From: Solirubrobacterales bacterium
GTDB taxonomy: Bacteria; Actinomycetota; Thermoleophilia; Solirubrobacterales; 70-9
Assembly: GCA_020438425.1 (NCBI GenBank)
Contig: JAGQUQ010000003.1
Coordinates: forward strand, 1-64,000
Reading direction: 5' to 3'
Length of the DNA stretch: 64,000 bases
Both the position numbers and the translations under genes were made by a program. Position 1 is the first letter of the stretch. The number at the start of each line of letters is the position of its first letter. This document shows, one piece after another, positions 7,064 through 18,625 of this stretch. The notes below the pieces were generated by a model that did not search any database, was not told where the DNA came from, and was given only the letters and a program-made list of their open reading frames with translations.

Positions 7064-9634
7064 CTAACTCTCGTCGGACGGGGCGGCTTCGTCTGCCGCT
7101 TCACCGGCCTCTGAGGCTTCAGTGACTTCCGCGGCTTCGAGTTCCGGCTGCTCCGGAGCCTCATCACCTTCGGAGTCGCCGCTCTCGCCGTTGGTGGCTT
7201 CGACGACCAGGGCGACGGCGCTGATCCGGTCGCCGTCCTTGACGTTCATGACCCGGACCCCCTGGGTGGCGCGGCCGGTCTTGCTGATTCCGCCCGCACT
7301 GGTCCGCTGAACCATGCCGTTCTCGGTGATGAACATCAGTTCCTGATGCTCGCGCACGATCAGGGCGCCGGCAAGACCGCCCTTGGTCTCGGTCAGCTTG
7401 ATCGTCAGAACGCCCTTGGTGCCACGGTTCTTGACCGGATACTCGGAGACCGCGGTCCGCTTGCCGTAGCCGTTCTCGGTCACGACCAGCAGCTCCGAAT
7501 CGTCCCGGGCGACGGTCAGCGAAAGGACCCGGTTGTCCTTCTGGCTGACGTTCATGCCCCTGACGCCGGCGGTTCCCCGACCCATCGGGCGGGCCTGATC
7601 CTCGTGGAACCGGCTGGCGGTGCCGGCCTTGGAGACCATCAGCAGGTCATCCTCGCCGGAGGTTCCCTGCACGCCGACCAGCTCGTCCCCTTCGCGGATC
7701 TTGATCGCGATGATCCCGTCCGCCTTGATCGGTGTGTTGTAGTCGGTGAACCGGGTCTTCTTGACCTGGCCTTCGGCGGTTGCGAACGCGAGGTACTGAT
7801 GTTCCTTGAACTCGCGGGTCGGGATCACAGCCATGACCTTCTCCCCCTCGCGGAGGGGCAGGAGGTTGACCAGGGCGGAACCCCGGGCCTGGCGCGAACC
7901 TTCCGGCAACTGGTAGACCTTCTGCCTGTAGACCTTGCCGTAATTGGTGAAGAACAACAGGAAGTCATGAGTCGAGCAGATGTGCAGGTGCTCGATGTAG
8001 TCGCCTTCCTTCAGGTTCATGCCCGTGACCCCGACCCCGCCCCGGCGCTGCTGGCGGTACGAGTCGACCGGCAGCCGCTTGACATAGCCGGTGTTGGTCA
8101 GCGAGATCACCATCTGCTGCTCGGCAATCGTGTCTTCGATGTCGAAATCGCCGCTGAAATGCTGGAACTCCGTCCGGCGGTCGTCGCCGTGGGTTTCCAC
8201 CAGCTCGAGCAGCTCGTCCTTGACCAGACCGTAGACCCGGTCTTCGTCGCCGAGGATCGCCCGCAGTTCGCCAATCAGTTCCATCAGCTCGGCGTGCTCG
8301 GCACGGATCTTGTCCGACTCGAGCGCGGTCAGCCGCTGCAGACGCATGTCGAGGATCGCCTGGGCCTGTTCCCGGCTCAGTTCGAACTCGCTGATCAGCC
8401 CGTCCCGGGCGACGTCCGGATCGGACGAGCCACGGATCAGGGCGATCACCGCGTCGAGGTTGTCGAGCGCGATCAGCAGGCCTTCCAGAATGTGGGCCCG
8501 GGCTTCGGCGCGCCGCAGCTTGTACTGGGTCCTCCTGGTCACTACCTCGCGCTGGTGCTCGACGTAGTGCATGATCATGTCGCGGAGGCCGAGGGTTCTC
8601 GGAACCCCGTCGACCAGCGAGACCATGTTCATGCCGAACGAAGTCTGGAGCTGGGTCTTCTTGAAGAGGTTGTTGAGAACGACCTTGGGCATCGCTCCGC
8701 GCTTGAGTTCGATCACCAGGCGCATGCCGGTGCGATCGGTCTCGTCGCGCAGGTCGGAGATCCCGTCGAGCTTCTTGTCCCTGACGAGCTGGGCGATCTT
8801 GGCGATCACTCCGCTGTCGCCGCCCTTCTTCACCGTGAAGGGAAGTTCGGAGACGATCAGGGCATCCTTGCCGCCCTTGAGCGGTTCGGAGTGGATCCGC
8901 GCCCGGACCTTGACCGAGCCGCGGCCGGTCTGGTAGGCGTCACGGATTCCGCCCGGATCCATCAGGCCGCCACCGGGGAAGTCGGGGCCCTTCACATGCG
9001 CCATCAAACCGTCGAGATCGATCTCCCGGTTCTCGATGTAGGCCGAGACCGCTCCGGCAACCTCGGTCAGGTTGTGGGGCGGGATGTTGGTTGCCATGCC
9101 GACCGCGATGCCGGAAGCACCGTTGACCAGCAGGTTCGGGAAGCGCGAAGGCAGGACCAGCGGCTCGCGCTGCGACCCGTCGTAGTTCGGGCCGAAATCA
9201 ACCGTGTCGGAGTCGATGTCCCGCAGCATTTCGGTCGCCAGGCGGGTGAGCCTGGCCTCCGTGTAACGCATCGCGGCGGCAGCATCGTCATCGATCGAGC
9301 CGAAGTTGCCTTGACCGTCAACCAGCGGGTAGCGCAGCGAGAAGTCCTGCGCCATACGGACCAGCGTGTCGTAGATCGCCGAGTCGCCGTGGGGGTGGTA
9401 CTTGCCCATGACTTCGCCGACGATCGTCGCCGACTTGCGGTAGGGCCGTCCGGGCTGCAGACCGAGATCATGCATGCCGTAGAGCACCCGGCGATGGACC
9501 GGCTTGAGTCCATCGCGGACATCCGGAAGGGCGCGACCGACGATCACGCTCATCGCGTAATCGATGTAACTGGAGCGCATCTCCAGTTCGAGCTCGCGCT
9601 CTTCGATGTGTCCGGTCAAAGCTTCGAGTGCCAT
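7064..9634 (-). CDS. gyrA: DNA gyrase subunit A
   Basis: Breakage-reunion subunit of gyrase, which introduces negative supercoils ahead of the replication fork. 856 residues, a normal length. The winged-helix/tower domain includes [11 protein letters not shown] (44-54), the quinolone-resistance region HGDSAIYD (82-89) with unsubstituted Ser and Asp, and the catalytic tyrosine in AMRYTEAR (Y124). The C-terminal beta-pinwheel starts near residue 520 and contains a GyrA-box variant QRRGGVG. The tail after about residue 800 is acidic and low complexity, rich in Glu and Ala. It follows gyrB by 33 bp on the same strand. Confidence 0.98.
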   Translation of the reverse strand: MALEALTGHIEERELELEMRSSYIDYAMSVIVGRALPDVRDGLKPVHRRVLYGMHDLGLQPGRPYRKSATIVGEVMGKYHPHGDSAIYDTLVRMAQDFSLRYPLVDGQGNFGSIDDDAAAAMRYTEARLTRLATEMLRDIDSDTVDFGPNYDGSQREPLVLPSRFPNLLVNGASGIAVGMATNIPPHNLTEVAGAVSAYIENREIDLDGLMAHVKGPDFPGGGLMDPGGIRDAYQTGRGSVKVRARIHSEPLKGGKDALIVSELPFTVKKGGDSGVIAKIAQLVRDKKLDGISDLRDETDRTGMRLVIELKRGAMPKVVLNNLFKKTQLQTSFGMNMVSLVDGVPRTLGLRDMIMHYVEHQREVVTRRTQYKLRRAEARAHILEGLLIALDNLDAVIALIRGSSDPDVARDGLISEFELSREQAQAILDMRLQRLTALESDKIRAEHAELMELIGELRAILGDEDRVYGLVKDELLELVETHGDDRRTEFQHFSGDFDIEDTIAEQQMVISLTNTGYVKRLPVDSYRQQRRGGVGVTGMNLKEGDYIEHLHICSTHDFLLFFTNYGKVYRQKVYQLPEGSRQARGSALVNLLPLREGEKVMAVIPTREFKEHQYLAFATAEGQVKKTRFTDYNTPIKADGIIAIKIREGDELVGVQGTSGEDDLLMVSKAGTASRFHEDQARPMGRGTAGVRGMNVSQKDNRVLSLTVARDDSELLVVTENGYGKRTAVSEYPVKNRGTKGVLTIKLTETKGGLAGALIVREHQELMFITENGMVQRTSAGGISKTGRATQGVRVMNVKDGDRISAVALVVEATNGESGDSEGDEAPEQPELEAAEVTEASEAGEAADEAAPSDES

Positions 9635-9667
9635 CAGGCAGCTACTCCGTTCGTATTAAGGACAGGA

Positions 9668-12079
<2,412 letters not shown>

Positions 12080-12129
12080 CTAATACCTTTCAGAATGCTG
12101 TTCGGCGGCCACCGCAAGACGGGCTCGCC

Positions 12130-12138
12130 TGTGGATAA
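12130..12138 (-). other. Perfect DnaA box in the gyrB-dciA gap
   Basis: The plus strand reads TGTGGATAA, the exact complement of the TTATCCACA consensus. It lies in the 195-bp gap (12080-12274) between the DUF721 gene and gyrB, which also has A/T runs (for example AAAAAA and TATTTTT at about 12213-12241). It may regulate gyrB or be an accessory initiator site. Confidence 0.6.
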
Positions 12139-12274
12139 GCAGAGCCCTTGTGGTCCCGCGAGTCAGGTCTCCATAATACCATTCTCGGTCGGATAAACCC
12201 GCCTGACAGAGCCAAAAAACTCCTGCAAAACGGCTATTTTTGAAGAGCTGTCACGGTTAAGTTGCAGTTGCCGG

Positions 12275-12583
12275 TCAGGAAGCGGCCCGAAAACGCAGTT
12301 TTTCGGGTGCCAGGTCACCCAGGCGCTCCCGTAAAAGGGCGGTGATCCGGGGGGCCATCAGTTCCAGTTCCTGGGCCCAGACAGCGCTCGAACACTCGAC
12401 CGTCAGCAGCCCCTCCCGCTCGCCGACCACCTCGGTCACAGCGGCAATCCGTTCACCGACAACCTGGTCCCAGACCCCCTGCGCGGCCGCTAAAGGGGTT
12501 GCCGGAGCCACCTCCTGCCGGAAATCGCCGAGCAGGTCGCCGAGAGTCCTGGGATCGGGGCTCTTTCCCCTGCTGTCCCTCAT
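12275..12583 (-). CDS. DciA-like DUF721 protein
   Basis: 102-residue DUF721 (DciA-like) protein. The core WDQVVGERIAAVTEV and the downstream LTVECSSAVWAQELELM are typical of the family, which folds as a KH-like domain; proteobacterial DciA loads the replicative helicase DnaB. In mycobacteria the homologous gene sits between recF and gyrB, as here. Its start overlaps the recF stop by 4 bp (ATGA at 12580-12583), so it is translationally coupled to recF. A helicase-loader role is inferred from family and context only. Confidence 0.85.
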   Translation of the reverse strand: MRDSRGKSPDPRTLGDLLGDFRQEVAPATPLAAAQGVWDQVVGERIAAVTEVVGEREGLLTVECSSAVWAQELELMAPRITALLRERLGDLAPEKLRFRAAS

Positions 12584-13701
12584 GAGGATGTTTCCGAACC
12601 CGTGGTTTCGGACCCGTTTGCCTCGGCGGCTTCGGTCAGCCCGGTTATCGCGACCCTGACGATCGCCTCGCGTTCGGGAATCAACTCTCCCTCCGCTGCC
12701 GTAATGATGCTCTGGCCTCCCTCGAGCAGCCGGTCGACCAGCCTTTCGCGGCGTCGCTCGTCAAGTTCGCTCATCACGTCATCGAGCAGCATCAGGGGGG
12801 CCGAGCCGCCCGCTTCGAGTAGTGAAGCCCGTTCGGCGAAGAGCAGCGCTAGCAGCCCCATCCGCTGCTGGCCCTGGGACCCGAAGCGCCTCAACTGGCG
12901 ACCGTCCAGTTCGAGGCGGATCTCGTCGTGATGCGGCCCCCAACTCGACCTCCCCAGCCTCAGATCGTTCTCCAGGCGCTCCTCCAGACCGGCCAGGATT
13001 TCATCCCGTCCGAGCGCGGCGCCGGGCCGGTAGCCGAGGCTCTTGGGACCCTCCAGTCCCAGCTCTTCAGCCGCCTCCGTCCAGCGTTCCGAGAGCTCCC
13101 CCACCGCGTCCGACCTGGTCGCCGCCAGTTCGGCGCCAGACTCGGCGAATTGAACATTCCACGTGGATAGCTGCGAAGAATCGGCTTGGCCATTGGCGAT
13201 CCGCGCTATCAGGGCGTTGCGCTGGGCGAGAATCCGGCCGAAGTTGGAGCGAACCCCGGCCCGGGCCGGCCACCTGGCGGCCACAAAACTGTCCACGTGG
13301 GCGCGGCGACCGGCCGGCGGACCCTTGACCAGTTCCAGGCGATCGGGCGAGAAGACCGTGACCATGGGGCGGTGAAGCACGGCCTCCGATTGTTCGATCC
13401 GGGCCCCGTCCATGGTGAAGCGGTTTCCCTCGGACCTGGAAGCCGATGCCATGAATTTGTGGTCGACCATGCCGCCCGACACGGTCACCCTGCACCGGGC
13501 GTAGGAGGTACCGAACGGGATCAGGTCCCGGCGATCGGAAGTCCGGAAAGAACGGGAGGTCAGTCCGAAATAGATCGCCTCGACGAGGTTGGTCTTGCCA
13601 GCACCATTCGGGCCGATCACGACCGTAAGCCCGGGATCCGGCTCGAACTCGACCCCGGCCAGGGACCGCACCCGGTCGGCCTCGACCCGGGCGACGATCA
13701 C
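12580..13701 (-). CDS. recF: DNA replication and repair protein RecF
   Basis: SMC-like ATPase that helps load RecA at gaps. 373 residues, normal for the family. The Walker A motif GPNGAGKTNL is at about 30-39; the ABC signature region QGQQRMGLLALLFAE and Walker B LMLLDDVMSELD are near the C-terminal third. It follows dnaN by 4 bp and precedes the DUF721 gene with a 4-bp overlap, in the canonical dnaA-dnaN-recF order. The last residues are a Ser/Glu/Thr-rich tail without known role. Confidence 0.96.
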   Translation of the reverse strand: MIVARVEADRVRSLAGVEFEPDPGLTVVIGPNGAGKTNLVEAIYFGLTSRSFRTSDRRDLIPFGTSYARCRVTVSGGMVDHKFMASASRSEGNRFTMDGARIEQSEAVLHRPMVTVFSPDRLELVKGPPAGRRAHVDSFVAARWPARAGVRSNFGRILAQRNALIARIANGQADSSQLSTWNVQFAESGAELAATRSDAVGELSERWTEAAEELGLEGPKSLGYRPGAALGRDEILAGLEERLENDLRLGRSSWGPHHDEIRLELDGRQLRRFGSQGQQRMGLLALLFAERASLLEAGGSAPLMLLDDVMSELDERRRERLVDRLLEGGQSIITAAEGELIPEREAIVRVAITGLTEAAEANGSETTGSETSS

Positions 13702-13705
13702 CCGT

Positions 13706-14818
13706 CTACTCGTTCAGGCGGATCGGCATGACCAGGTAACGGAAGCTCTCGTCGTCAACCGGCTGCAGCAGTCCGGGCCGGAGCGGCGAGATCAGGCGCA
13801 GCAGGACTTCTTCTCCCTGGATTGCCTCGAGACCGTCACGGAAGAACTCGTGATTGAAACCGATCGCCAGTTCTTCACCGTCGAAGTTGGCCGGCATCTT
13901 CTCCTCGGCGTCGCCGAGGTCCGGGGTTTCGGCCGAGATGGTCAGTTCGCCGGGAGAGAGAGCGATCTTCAGGGGCCGGTTCTTCTGGGCCATCTGGCTG
14001 ACCCGGCGCACGGACTCGAGCAGCTCGGTGCGGGGCAGACGGATGTCGTGATCCCAGGTCTCGGGGAAGAGCTGCTGGTACTTGGGGAACTGACCATCGA
14101 CCGTGTTGGTCGAAAGGATCGATCCGTCCACGTTGAAAACCACCAGCCGGTCGGTGACCGAAAGCCTGACCGAATCGGAATCCGACGAAGAAAGAAGACG
14201 CGAGAGCTCACGCAGGGCGTGAGCCGGAATGTTGCGATCGAGGTCAACCGACACCGGCTCGGCGAGATGGGTCTGCTTGACGGCAAGCCGGTAGGAATCG
14301 GTTGCGACCATGGTCAGTTCGTTGCCGGTCGCCAGGACCTGGACACTGGTCAGGACCGGGCGCATGTCGTCGCGTGACGCGGCACGGGCGACCAGTTCAA
14401 TGGTCTCGAGCAGGGACTCGCGGCCGAGGGAGATCGTCTCCCCACTGGCGTCGGGCAGCGGGGGAAAGTCCTGGTCATTGAGAGTCCGGAGATTGAAGTT
14501 CGACGAACCGGACTTCACGTTGACGGTTCGTTCGGAAGCCAGGTACTCGACTTCGGCCTGTCCGGAACCGAGCAGGCGGGAGATGTCAGCGAAGAGTCGG
14601 CCGGGAAGTAGCACCCGGCCATCGGACTCGACCTGGCCCTCGACGTGAACGGGTACCCGAAGGCTGAGATTGCTGTCGGTGGCACTGAAGGAGAGACGGC
14701 CTTCGTTGGCTTCGACCAGAACTCCGCCAAGGGCAGGGTTGACGCCACCGGTCGCGAGGGTGCGGGCTACCAGAGCAAGTTTTCCGGCCAGTTCGTTGTT
14801 CTTGACTGTGAACTTCAA
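13706..14818 (-). CDS. dnaN: DNA polymerase III sliding clamp (beta subunit)
   Basis: Ring-shaped processivity clamp of the replicative polymerase. 370 residues in three repeated domains; the start MKFTVKNNELAGKLALVAR and the C-terminal YLVMPIRLNE (the conserved end that forms part of the peptide-binding pocket) are typical. The central ATDSYRLAVKQ motif is also present. It lies between dnaA and recF on the same strand with 146 bp to dnaA, the gap where actinobacterial origins usually lie. Confidence 0.97.
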   Translation of the reverse strand: MKFTVKNNELAGKLALVARTLATGGVNPALGGVLVEANEGRLSFSATDSNLSLRVPVHVEGQVESDGRVLLPGRLFADISRLLGSGQAEVEYLASERTVNVKSGSSNFNLRTLNDQDFPPLPDASGETISLGRESLLETIELVARAASRDDMRPVLTSVQVLATGNELTMVATDSYRLAVKQTHLAEPVSVDLDRNIPAHALRELSRLLSSSDSDSVRLSVTDRLVVFNVDGSILSTNTVDGQFPKYQQLFPETWDHDIRLPRTELLESVRRVSQMAQKNRPLKIALSPGELTISAETPDLGDAEEKMPANFDGEELAIGFNHEFFRDGLEAIQGEEVLLRLISPLRPGLLQPVDDESFRYLVMPIRLNE

Positions 14819-14964
14819 AATCCGAATACCTCGTTTAAGGGTGTTGGTTCTGTGGAGTAAAGCGCAGAACCCGGGGAAGTGGCTTTGTGGAGCCGAATGT
14901 CTTGTGGGAAATCAGGGGACAACCAGGGATTCTTTCAGCGGTTGCGGCGGCTGAAAAGGCCAAC
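14819..14964. other. Candidate oriC between dnaA and dnaN
   Basis: A 146-bp intergenic region with three degenerate DnaA-box-like sites in one orientation (TGTGGAGTA 14851, TGTGGAGCC 14886, TGTGGGAAA 14903), plus TGTGGATCT at 14985 inside the dnaA end. None is a perfect consensus and there is no strong AT-rich unwinding element, so this is a placement by position and enrichment of TGTGG words, not a proven origin. Confidence 0.45.
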
Positions 14965-16338
14965 TCAGGAGTTCTCCCCGGGTCTGTGGATCTCGGCCCG
15001 GAGCATCTCGACAGCAGTAGTGATTGCCGGGTCCTGCCCGAGGCCCTCGTCGATCCGTTCGATCGAGTTGAGCACGGTGGTGTGATCGCGGCCTCCGTAA
15101 AGGCCACCGATCTGTGGCAGCGAAAGGGGAGTCATCTCCCTGGTCAGGTAGATCGCGACGTGCCTGGCTGTGGCCGTGTTGCGGTCACGCTTGCGGGACT
15201 CGAGGGTTTCGACATCGGTCCTGTAATGGGAGGCGACCGCGCGGCGGATCGATTCCGGGGTTATCTGTACACCGGGATCGCTTTCGACAGCGGGGAAAAC
15301 CTGACTGATCAGCTCGGACGTGATCGGGGTGGAAGTGAGCGATGACTCGGCAACGGTCCGGGTCAGAGCGCCGCGGAGCTGCCTGAGATTGGTCTGGACC
15401 CGACGGGCCAGCAGAGTGAGAGCGTCCTGATCGCTGACTTCCAGCCCGGCTTCGGAAACCAGGTGACGGAGGACCGTGAGCCTGGTAGCCAAATTGGGTG
15501 CTTCGAGTGGAACGGTCAGTCCCCACTCGAAACGGTCGCTGAGGCGATCGGCGAGGGTGGATATCTCCGAGGGGGAGCGATCGGCAGAGAGCACTATCTG
15601 GCTGCCGGCATCGTGAAGGGCATTGAAGGTATGGAAGAACTCTTCCTCGGTGTGGGGCTTGCCGGCGATGAACTGGATGTCGTCGATCAGGAGAACGTCG
15701 AGGTTCCGGTAACGGCGCTTGAACTCGTCGGTCCCGGATTCGCGAAGCGCGGTTACGAACTCGGCGGTGAAGGCTTCGGCGTTGGTGTAGAGCACGTTCA
15801 GTTCGGGAACGTGCAGCTTCAGATAGTTGGCGATAGCACCGAGCAGGTGGGTCTTGCCGAGGCCGGGCGGACCGTGCAGAAAGAGGGGGTTGTACGACTC
15901 GGAAGGAGCCTCGGCGACGGCGAGGGCGGAGGCATGGGCGAGGTGATTGCCGGGACCGATCACGAAACGGTCGAAGTCATGGGTCGGGTTGGGGCCGGCG
16001 GGCTGGGTTGGGGCAGCGACCCGTTCCGGCTCCGGGGGAACTTCGAAGCTGATCGAGGAAAGGTGTGAAGCGGATGCCTCGAGTGCTTCGGTGATCACCT
16101 CCAGGTAGCGACGCTCGACCCAGGTCCTGATCGGGTCGGGAGCATCGAGGTAGAGGGTTGACCCGCGGACGGCCGAAGGAGTAATCGGCTCGATCCACAT
16201 TCGCCAGGCGGTCTCGAACAGGCGACTCTTGAGTGTGGGCTGGATCGACTCCCACTCCTTCACGGCACGAGCCGATCCGGGAAGCTTCTTTTGGCTTCCT
16301 GCCTTGGATTGACTTGTGGTTCGGGTGGATGAATCCAT
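14965..16338 (-). CDS. dnaA: Chromosomal replication initiator DnaA
   Basis: AAA+ initiator that binds DnaA boxes and opens the origin. Visible domains: N-terminal domain I around EWESIQPTLKSRLFETAW, a short linker, then the ATPase core with Walker A HGPPGLGKTHL and Walker B LLIDDIQFIAGK, and the C-terminal DNA-binding domain with the signature GGRDHTTVLNSIERI. I chose ATG 16338 (457 residues); the open frame continues upstream to 16653 but those residues are Arg-rich, unlike DnaA, and run through the rpmH gene. No strong ribosome-binding site is seen. It is divergent from rpmH, which marks the strand switch of the region. Confidence 0.96.
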   Translation of the reverse strand: MDSSTRTTSQSKAGSQKKLPGSARAVKEWESIQPTLKSRLFETAWRMWIEPITPSAVRGSTLYLDAPDPIRTWVERRYLEVITEALEASASHLSSISFEVPPEPERVAAPTQPAGPNPTHDFDRFVIGPGNHLAHASALAVAEAPSESYNPLFLHGPPGLGKTHLLGAIANYLKLHVPELNVLYTNAEAFTAEFVTALRESGTDEFKRRYRNLDVLLIDDIQFIAGKPHTEEEFFHTFNALHDAGSQIVLSADRSPSEISTLADRLSDRFEWGLTVPLEAPNLATRLTVLRHLVSEAGLEVSDQDALTLLARRVQTNLRQLRGALTRTVAESSLTSTPITSELISQVFPAVESDPGVQITPESIRRAVASHYRTDVETLESRKRDRNTATARHVAIYLTREMTPLSLPQIGGLYGGRDHTTVLNSIERIDEGLGQDPAITTAVEMLRAEIHRPGENS

Positions 16339-16526
16339 TGTCGAGAAGGGGCGCTTCGCGGGCTTCCCTGGCCGGGGGAGCACCAGTTTTCCAACCCCTG
16401 CGCCGACCATAGCGCCGGGTTGACGGAGCTCGTCGTGCGGCCCCGCAAATCGCGCGGAAAATTTCTTCCGGGGGAATGACGCGCGTCGGGATAGCAGGGC
16501 AGCAGGCGGAACGAGAGGAATCTCCA

Positions 16527-16532
16527 TATACT
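16527..16532 (+). promoter_or_regulatory. -10 box of the rpmH promoter
   Basis: TATACT lies 11 nt before the rpmH ATG, so the transcript would have only a few leader bases. No good -35 hexamer is seen 17 bp upstream. The rest of the 205-bp dnaA-rpmH gap (16339-16543) shows no recognisable DnaA box. Confidence 0.55.
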
Positions 16533-16543
16533 GCCCGGCTCCA

Positions 16544-16678
16544 ATGAAGCGTACGTACCAGCCAAAGAAGCGCAAGCGCGCAAAGACCCACGGCTTCCGG
16601 GCCCGAATGAGCACCAAGGGCGGTCGCGAGGTTATTCGTCGTCGCCGCCGCAAGGGCCGTAAGCGGCTCGCCGTCTGA
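16544..16678 (+). CDS. rpmH: 50S ribosomal protein L34
   Basis: 44-residue, very basic ribosomal protein. The sequence [19 protein letters not shown] and the C-terminal GRKRLAV are diagnostic of L34. It is the first gene of the plus-strand operon rpmH-rnpA-yidD-yidC-jag-rsmG and lies 2 bp upstream of rnpA, the standard bacterial arrangement beside dnaA. Confidence 0.97.
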   Translation: MKRTYQPKKRKRAKTHGFRARMSTKGGREVIRRRRRKGRKRLAV

Positions 16679-16680
16679 CC

Positions 16681-17067
16681 ATGTCGGTTAACGGCGCCGG
16701 TTCACCCAGGCGCCGCAGACTCTCCCGCAGCGGGGATTTCAAACGGGCTTACAAGGAAGGGTCGTCCAAGGCGACCCGTTACCTCGTTCTGTACCGCTTT
16801 GACCGCTCCAGCGATGATGACTCGGAGATCCGGCTCGGCGTGAGTGTTTCCAAGCGACTCGGGGATGCGGTAACCCGCAACCGGGTCAAGCGGGTGCTGA
16901 AGGAAGCGTTCTGGTCACAGGTGGATCCGGAGAGCGTAGACCAGGATTTCGTGCTCGTTGCGCGGCCCGGAATCGGCGAGATCATCGAGAAGGACGGGCT
17001 TTCGGGAGCGGAATCCTGCGTTCGCGAAGTGCTTGAGAAGGGAAGCGAAGGGAAGCGTTCCACGTGA
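16681..17067 (+). CDS. rnpA: Ribonuclease P protein component
   Basis: Protein subunit that binds the RNase P RNA and helps mature the 5' ends of tRNAs. 128 residues with the hallmark RNR motif (VTRNRVKRVLKEAF) and the upstream LGVSVSKRLG beta strand. Start ATG at 16681, two bases after the rpmH stop. The stop codon (17065-17067) overlaps the GTG start of yidD, and the overlap lies within a parS-like sequence. Confidence 0.95.
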   Translation: MSVNGAGSPRRRRLSRSGDFKRAYKEGSSKATRYLVLYRFDRSSDDDSEIRLGVSVSKRLGDAVTRNRVKRVLKEAFWSQVDPESVDQDFVLVARPGIGEIIEKDGLSGAESCVREVLEKGSEGKRST

Positions 17068-17071
17068 AACG
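17056..17071. other. parS centromere-like site
   Basis: Thirteen of 16 positions match the parS consensus TGTTTCACGTGAAACA; the central GTTCCACGTGAAAC differs from the 14-bp core at one base. It lies 3 kb from parAB and near dnaA, where ParB sites cluster. The rnpA stop codon and the yidD start codon are both within it. Confidence 0.72.
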
Positions 17072-17339
17072 GATCGTGCTCGCTCCGATTCGCGCGTACA
17101 GCCGTTGGATTTCCCCATCCCTGCCCCGCCGATGCAAGTACGAGCCGACCTGCTCGGCCTACTCGATCGAGGCGGTAGAACGCTTCGGCGTCATACGGGG
17201 TACAGTTCTCGCCTGCTGGCGCATCCTGCGCTGCAATCCCTTCAGCCACGGTGGCTTTGATCCCGTGCGGGACAAATTCACTTTGAAGGTCGGTCCGATG
17301 GACCCGGCCGTTTACCACGGAGAAACCAAACACCGTTGA
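17064..17339 (+). CDS. yidD: Membrane protein insertion efficiency factor YidD
   Basis: Small basic, amphipathic protein thought to assist YidC-dependent membrane insertion. 91 residues with the family motifs PSLPRRCKYEPTCSAYSIEA and RCNPFSHGGFDPV, including the conserved Cys residues. GTG start at 17064 overlaps the rnpA stop by 4 bp; its own stop overlaps the TTG start of yidC. This gene order (rnpA-yidD-yidC) is conserved across bacteria. Confidence 0.94.
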   Translation: MKRIVLAPIRAYSRWISPSLPRRCKYEPTCSAYSIEAVERFGVIRGTVLACWRILRCNPFSHGGFDPVRDKFTLKVGPMDPAVYHGETKHR

Positions 17340-18118
17340 TGTTGACCGCGAACATTCTGCAGCCGCTGATCGATGTGGCCAACGGGGTTCTGAAGTTCTT
17401 CCACGACGACGTCGGTGTCAGTTGGGGCATGGCGATCATCCTCCTGACCGTCTGCACCCGGGCGCTGCTGATCCCGCTCACCTACAAGCAGATCAAGAGC
17501 ATGCGGGCCCTTCAGGCTTTCCAGCCCCAGATGAAGGAGCTGCAGGAGAAGTACAAGAACGACCGTCAGCGTCTCTCGCAGGAGATGATGAAGTTCTACC
17601 AGGAGAACAAGATCAATCCGCTTGCCTCCTGCGTTCCGCTTCTGGCGCAGCTTCCGGTCTTCATTACCCTGTTCCAGGCTCTCCGCGGCCCGCTTCGCGA
17701 AGACATCTGTGGTCAGACCGCCGATCCCTGCGGCATGGTGCCCCCCGGAGACTGGGGCCAGAGCTTTCTCTTCATTCCGGACCTGACCGACAAGGCCACC
17801 GGCGGGGTGCTGATCGCCCTGATCGTGATCTACATCGTCACCCAGCTCTTCTCGGGCCTGGTAATGGCGACCAGCACCGACCGCAACCAGCGCCTGCTGA
17901 TGATGGCGCTGCCCTTCATCTTCGTTCCTTTCATCATCGGCTTCCCGGCCGGCCTGATCCTCTACTGGATCACGACCAACGTCTGGACGATCGGCCAGCA
18001 GGCGGTCGTCAACAAGGTGATCCCGCCCCCCGTTGTGGCGACACCAGAAGGCGCAGCAGCCGTCGCTGCTTCCAAGCCGCCACCCCCGCCCCCGAAGAAG
18101 AAGAAGCGCAAGCGCTGA
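17336..18118 (+). CDS. yidC: Membrane protein insertase YidC/Oxa1
   Basis: Insertase that helps membrane proteins fold into the cytoplasmic membrane, alone or with SecYEG. 260 residues in the short Gram-positive form: membrane segments around SWGMAIILLTVCTRALLIPL, LASCVPLLAQLPVFITLF, GVLIALIVIYIVTQL, and IIGFPAGLILYWITTNVW. The conserved Arg in TRALLIPL lies in the substrate groove. A tail of six prolines and then KKKKRKR probably binds the ribosome. Start is TTG 17336 (overlapping yidD) or ATG 17339. Confidence 0.95.
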   Translation: MMLTANILQPLIDVANGVLKFFHDDVGVSWGMAIILLTVCTRALLIPLTYKQIKSMRALQAFQPQMKELQEKYKNDRQRLSQEMMKFYQENKINPLASCVPLLAQLPVFITLFQALRGPLREDICGQTADPCGMVPPGDWGQSFLFIPDLTDKATGGVLIALIVIYIVTQLFSGLVMATSTDRNQRLLMMALPFIFVPFIIGFPAGLILYWITTNVWTIGQQAVVNKVIPPPVVATPEGAAAVAASKPPPPPPKKKKRKR

Positions 18119-18132
18119 GCGCCTGCCCTCTC

Positions 18133-18138
18133 TAGACT
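18133..18138 (+). promoter_or_regulatory. -10 box before jag
   Basis: TAGACT ends 7 nt before the jag ATG, so an internal promoter here would give an essentially leaderless transcript. No clear -35 element is visible inside the yidC 3' end. Confidence 0.4.
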
Positions 18139-18145
18139 CCGCGCA

Positions 18146-18625
18146 ATGGAAGCGAGCGAGTGGCCGGCCGAGCCGGCGGAAAGGGTCAGACTCCTGGTCG
18201 AGCGGGTGCTCGACGAGCTGGACCTCGACGGCGAGGTTGAACTGGACGAGACCGAAGACGTCATCACGGCGACGGTCGAGGGTGACGAGGATTACGGCCT
18301 GTTGATCGGCCGCCGCGGCCAGACCATCGACGCACTCCAGCTTTTGGCTTTCCAGGCGGCTTTCCGGGGAATCCGGGACCGCAAGCGAGTGGTGGTTGAC
18401 GCGGCCGGATACCGCGCCCGCCGGGAAGAAGTGATCTCGGAACGGGCCGATCGCGCCGCCGAGAAGGCGATCGCATCCGGGGACGAGGTCGAACTCGACC
18501 CGATGAACGCCCGCGAGCGCAGGATCGTTCACGAACATCTGAAGAGTCGGCCCGAGGTCGAGACCTTCAGTTCAGGCGACGACCCCCACCGCCGGGTCGT
18601 TGTCGCTCCCCTGATCACCGAGTGA
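18146..18625 (+). CDS. jag: RNA-binding KH-R3H protein (Jag/KhpB)
   Basis: 159-residue single-strand RNA-binding protein. It has a KH-like domain with GLLIGRRGQTIDALQLLAF at about 52-70 (GxxG loop GRRG) and a C-terminal R3H domain with RERRIVHEHLKSRPEV. The N-terminal Jag_N domain of firmicute Jag is absent, as in other actinobacteria. KhpB affects cell elongation and division in firmicutes. It follows yidC as usual and overlaps rsmG by 4 bp. Confidence 0.9.
   Translation: MEASEWPAEPAERVRLLVERVLDELDLDGEVELDETEDVITATVEGDEDYGLLIGRRGQTIDALQLLAFQAAFRGIRDRKRVVVDAAGYRARREEVISERADRAAEKAIASGDEVELDPMNARERRIVHEHLKSRPEVETFSSGDDPHRRVVVAPLITE

Noticed and set aside
13156-13169. Possible second parS (TCCACGTGGA palindrome) in recF
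   Set aside because: Only the central CACGTG and few flanks match; about 10 of 14 core positions, within chance for GC-rich DNA.
16339-16653. N-terminal extension of dnaA through the rpmH region
   Set aside because: Arg-rich sequence unlike DnaA domain I and overlapping the L34 gene on the other strand; the internal ATG 16338 fits the family.
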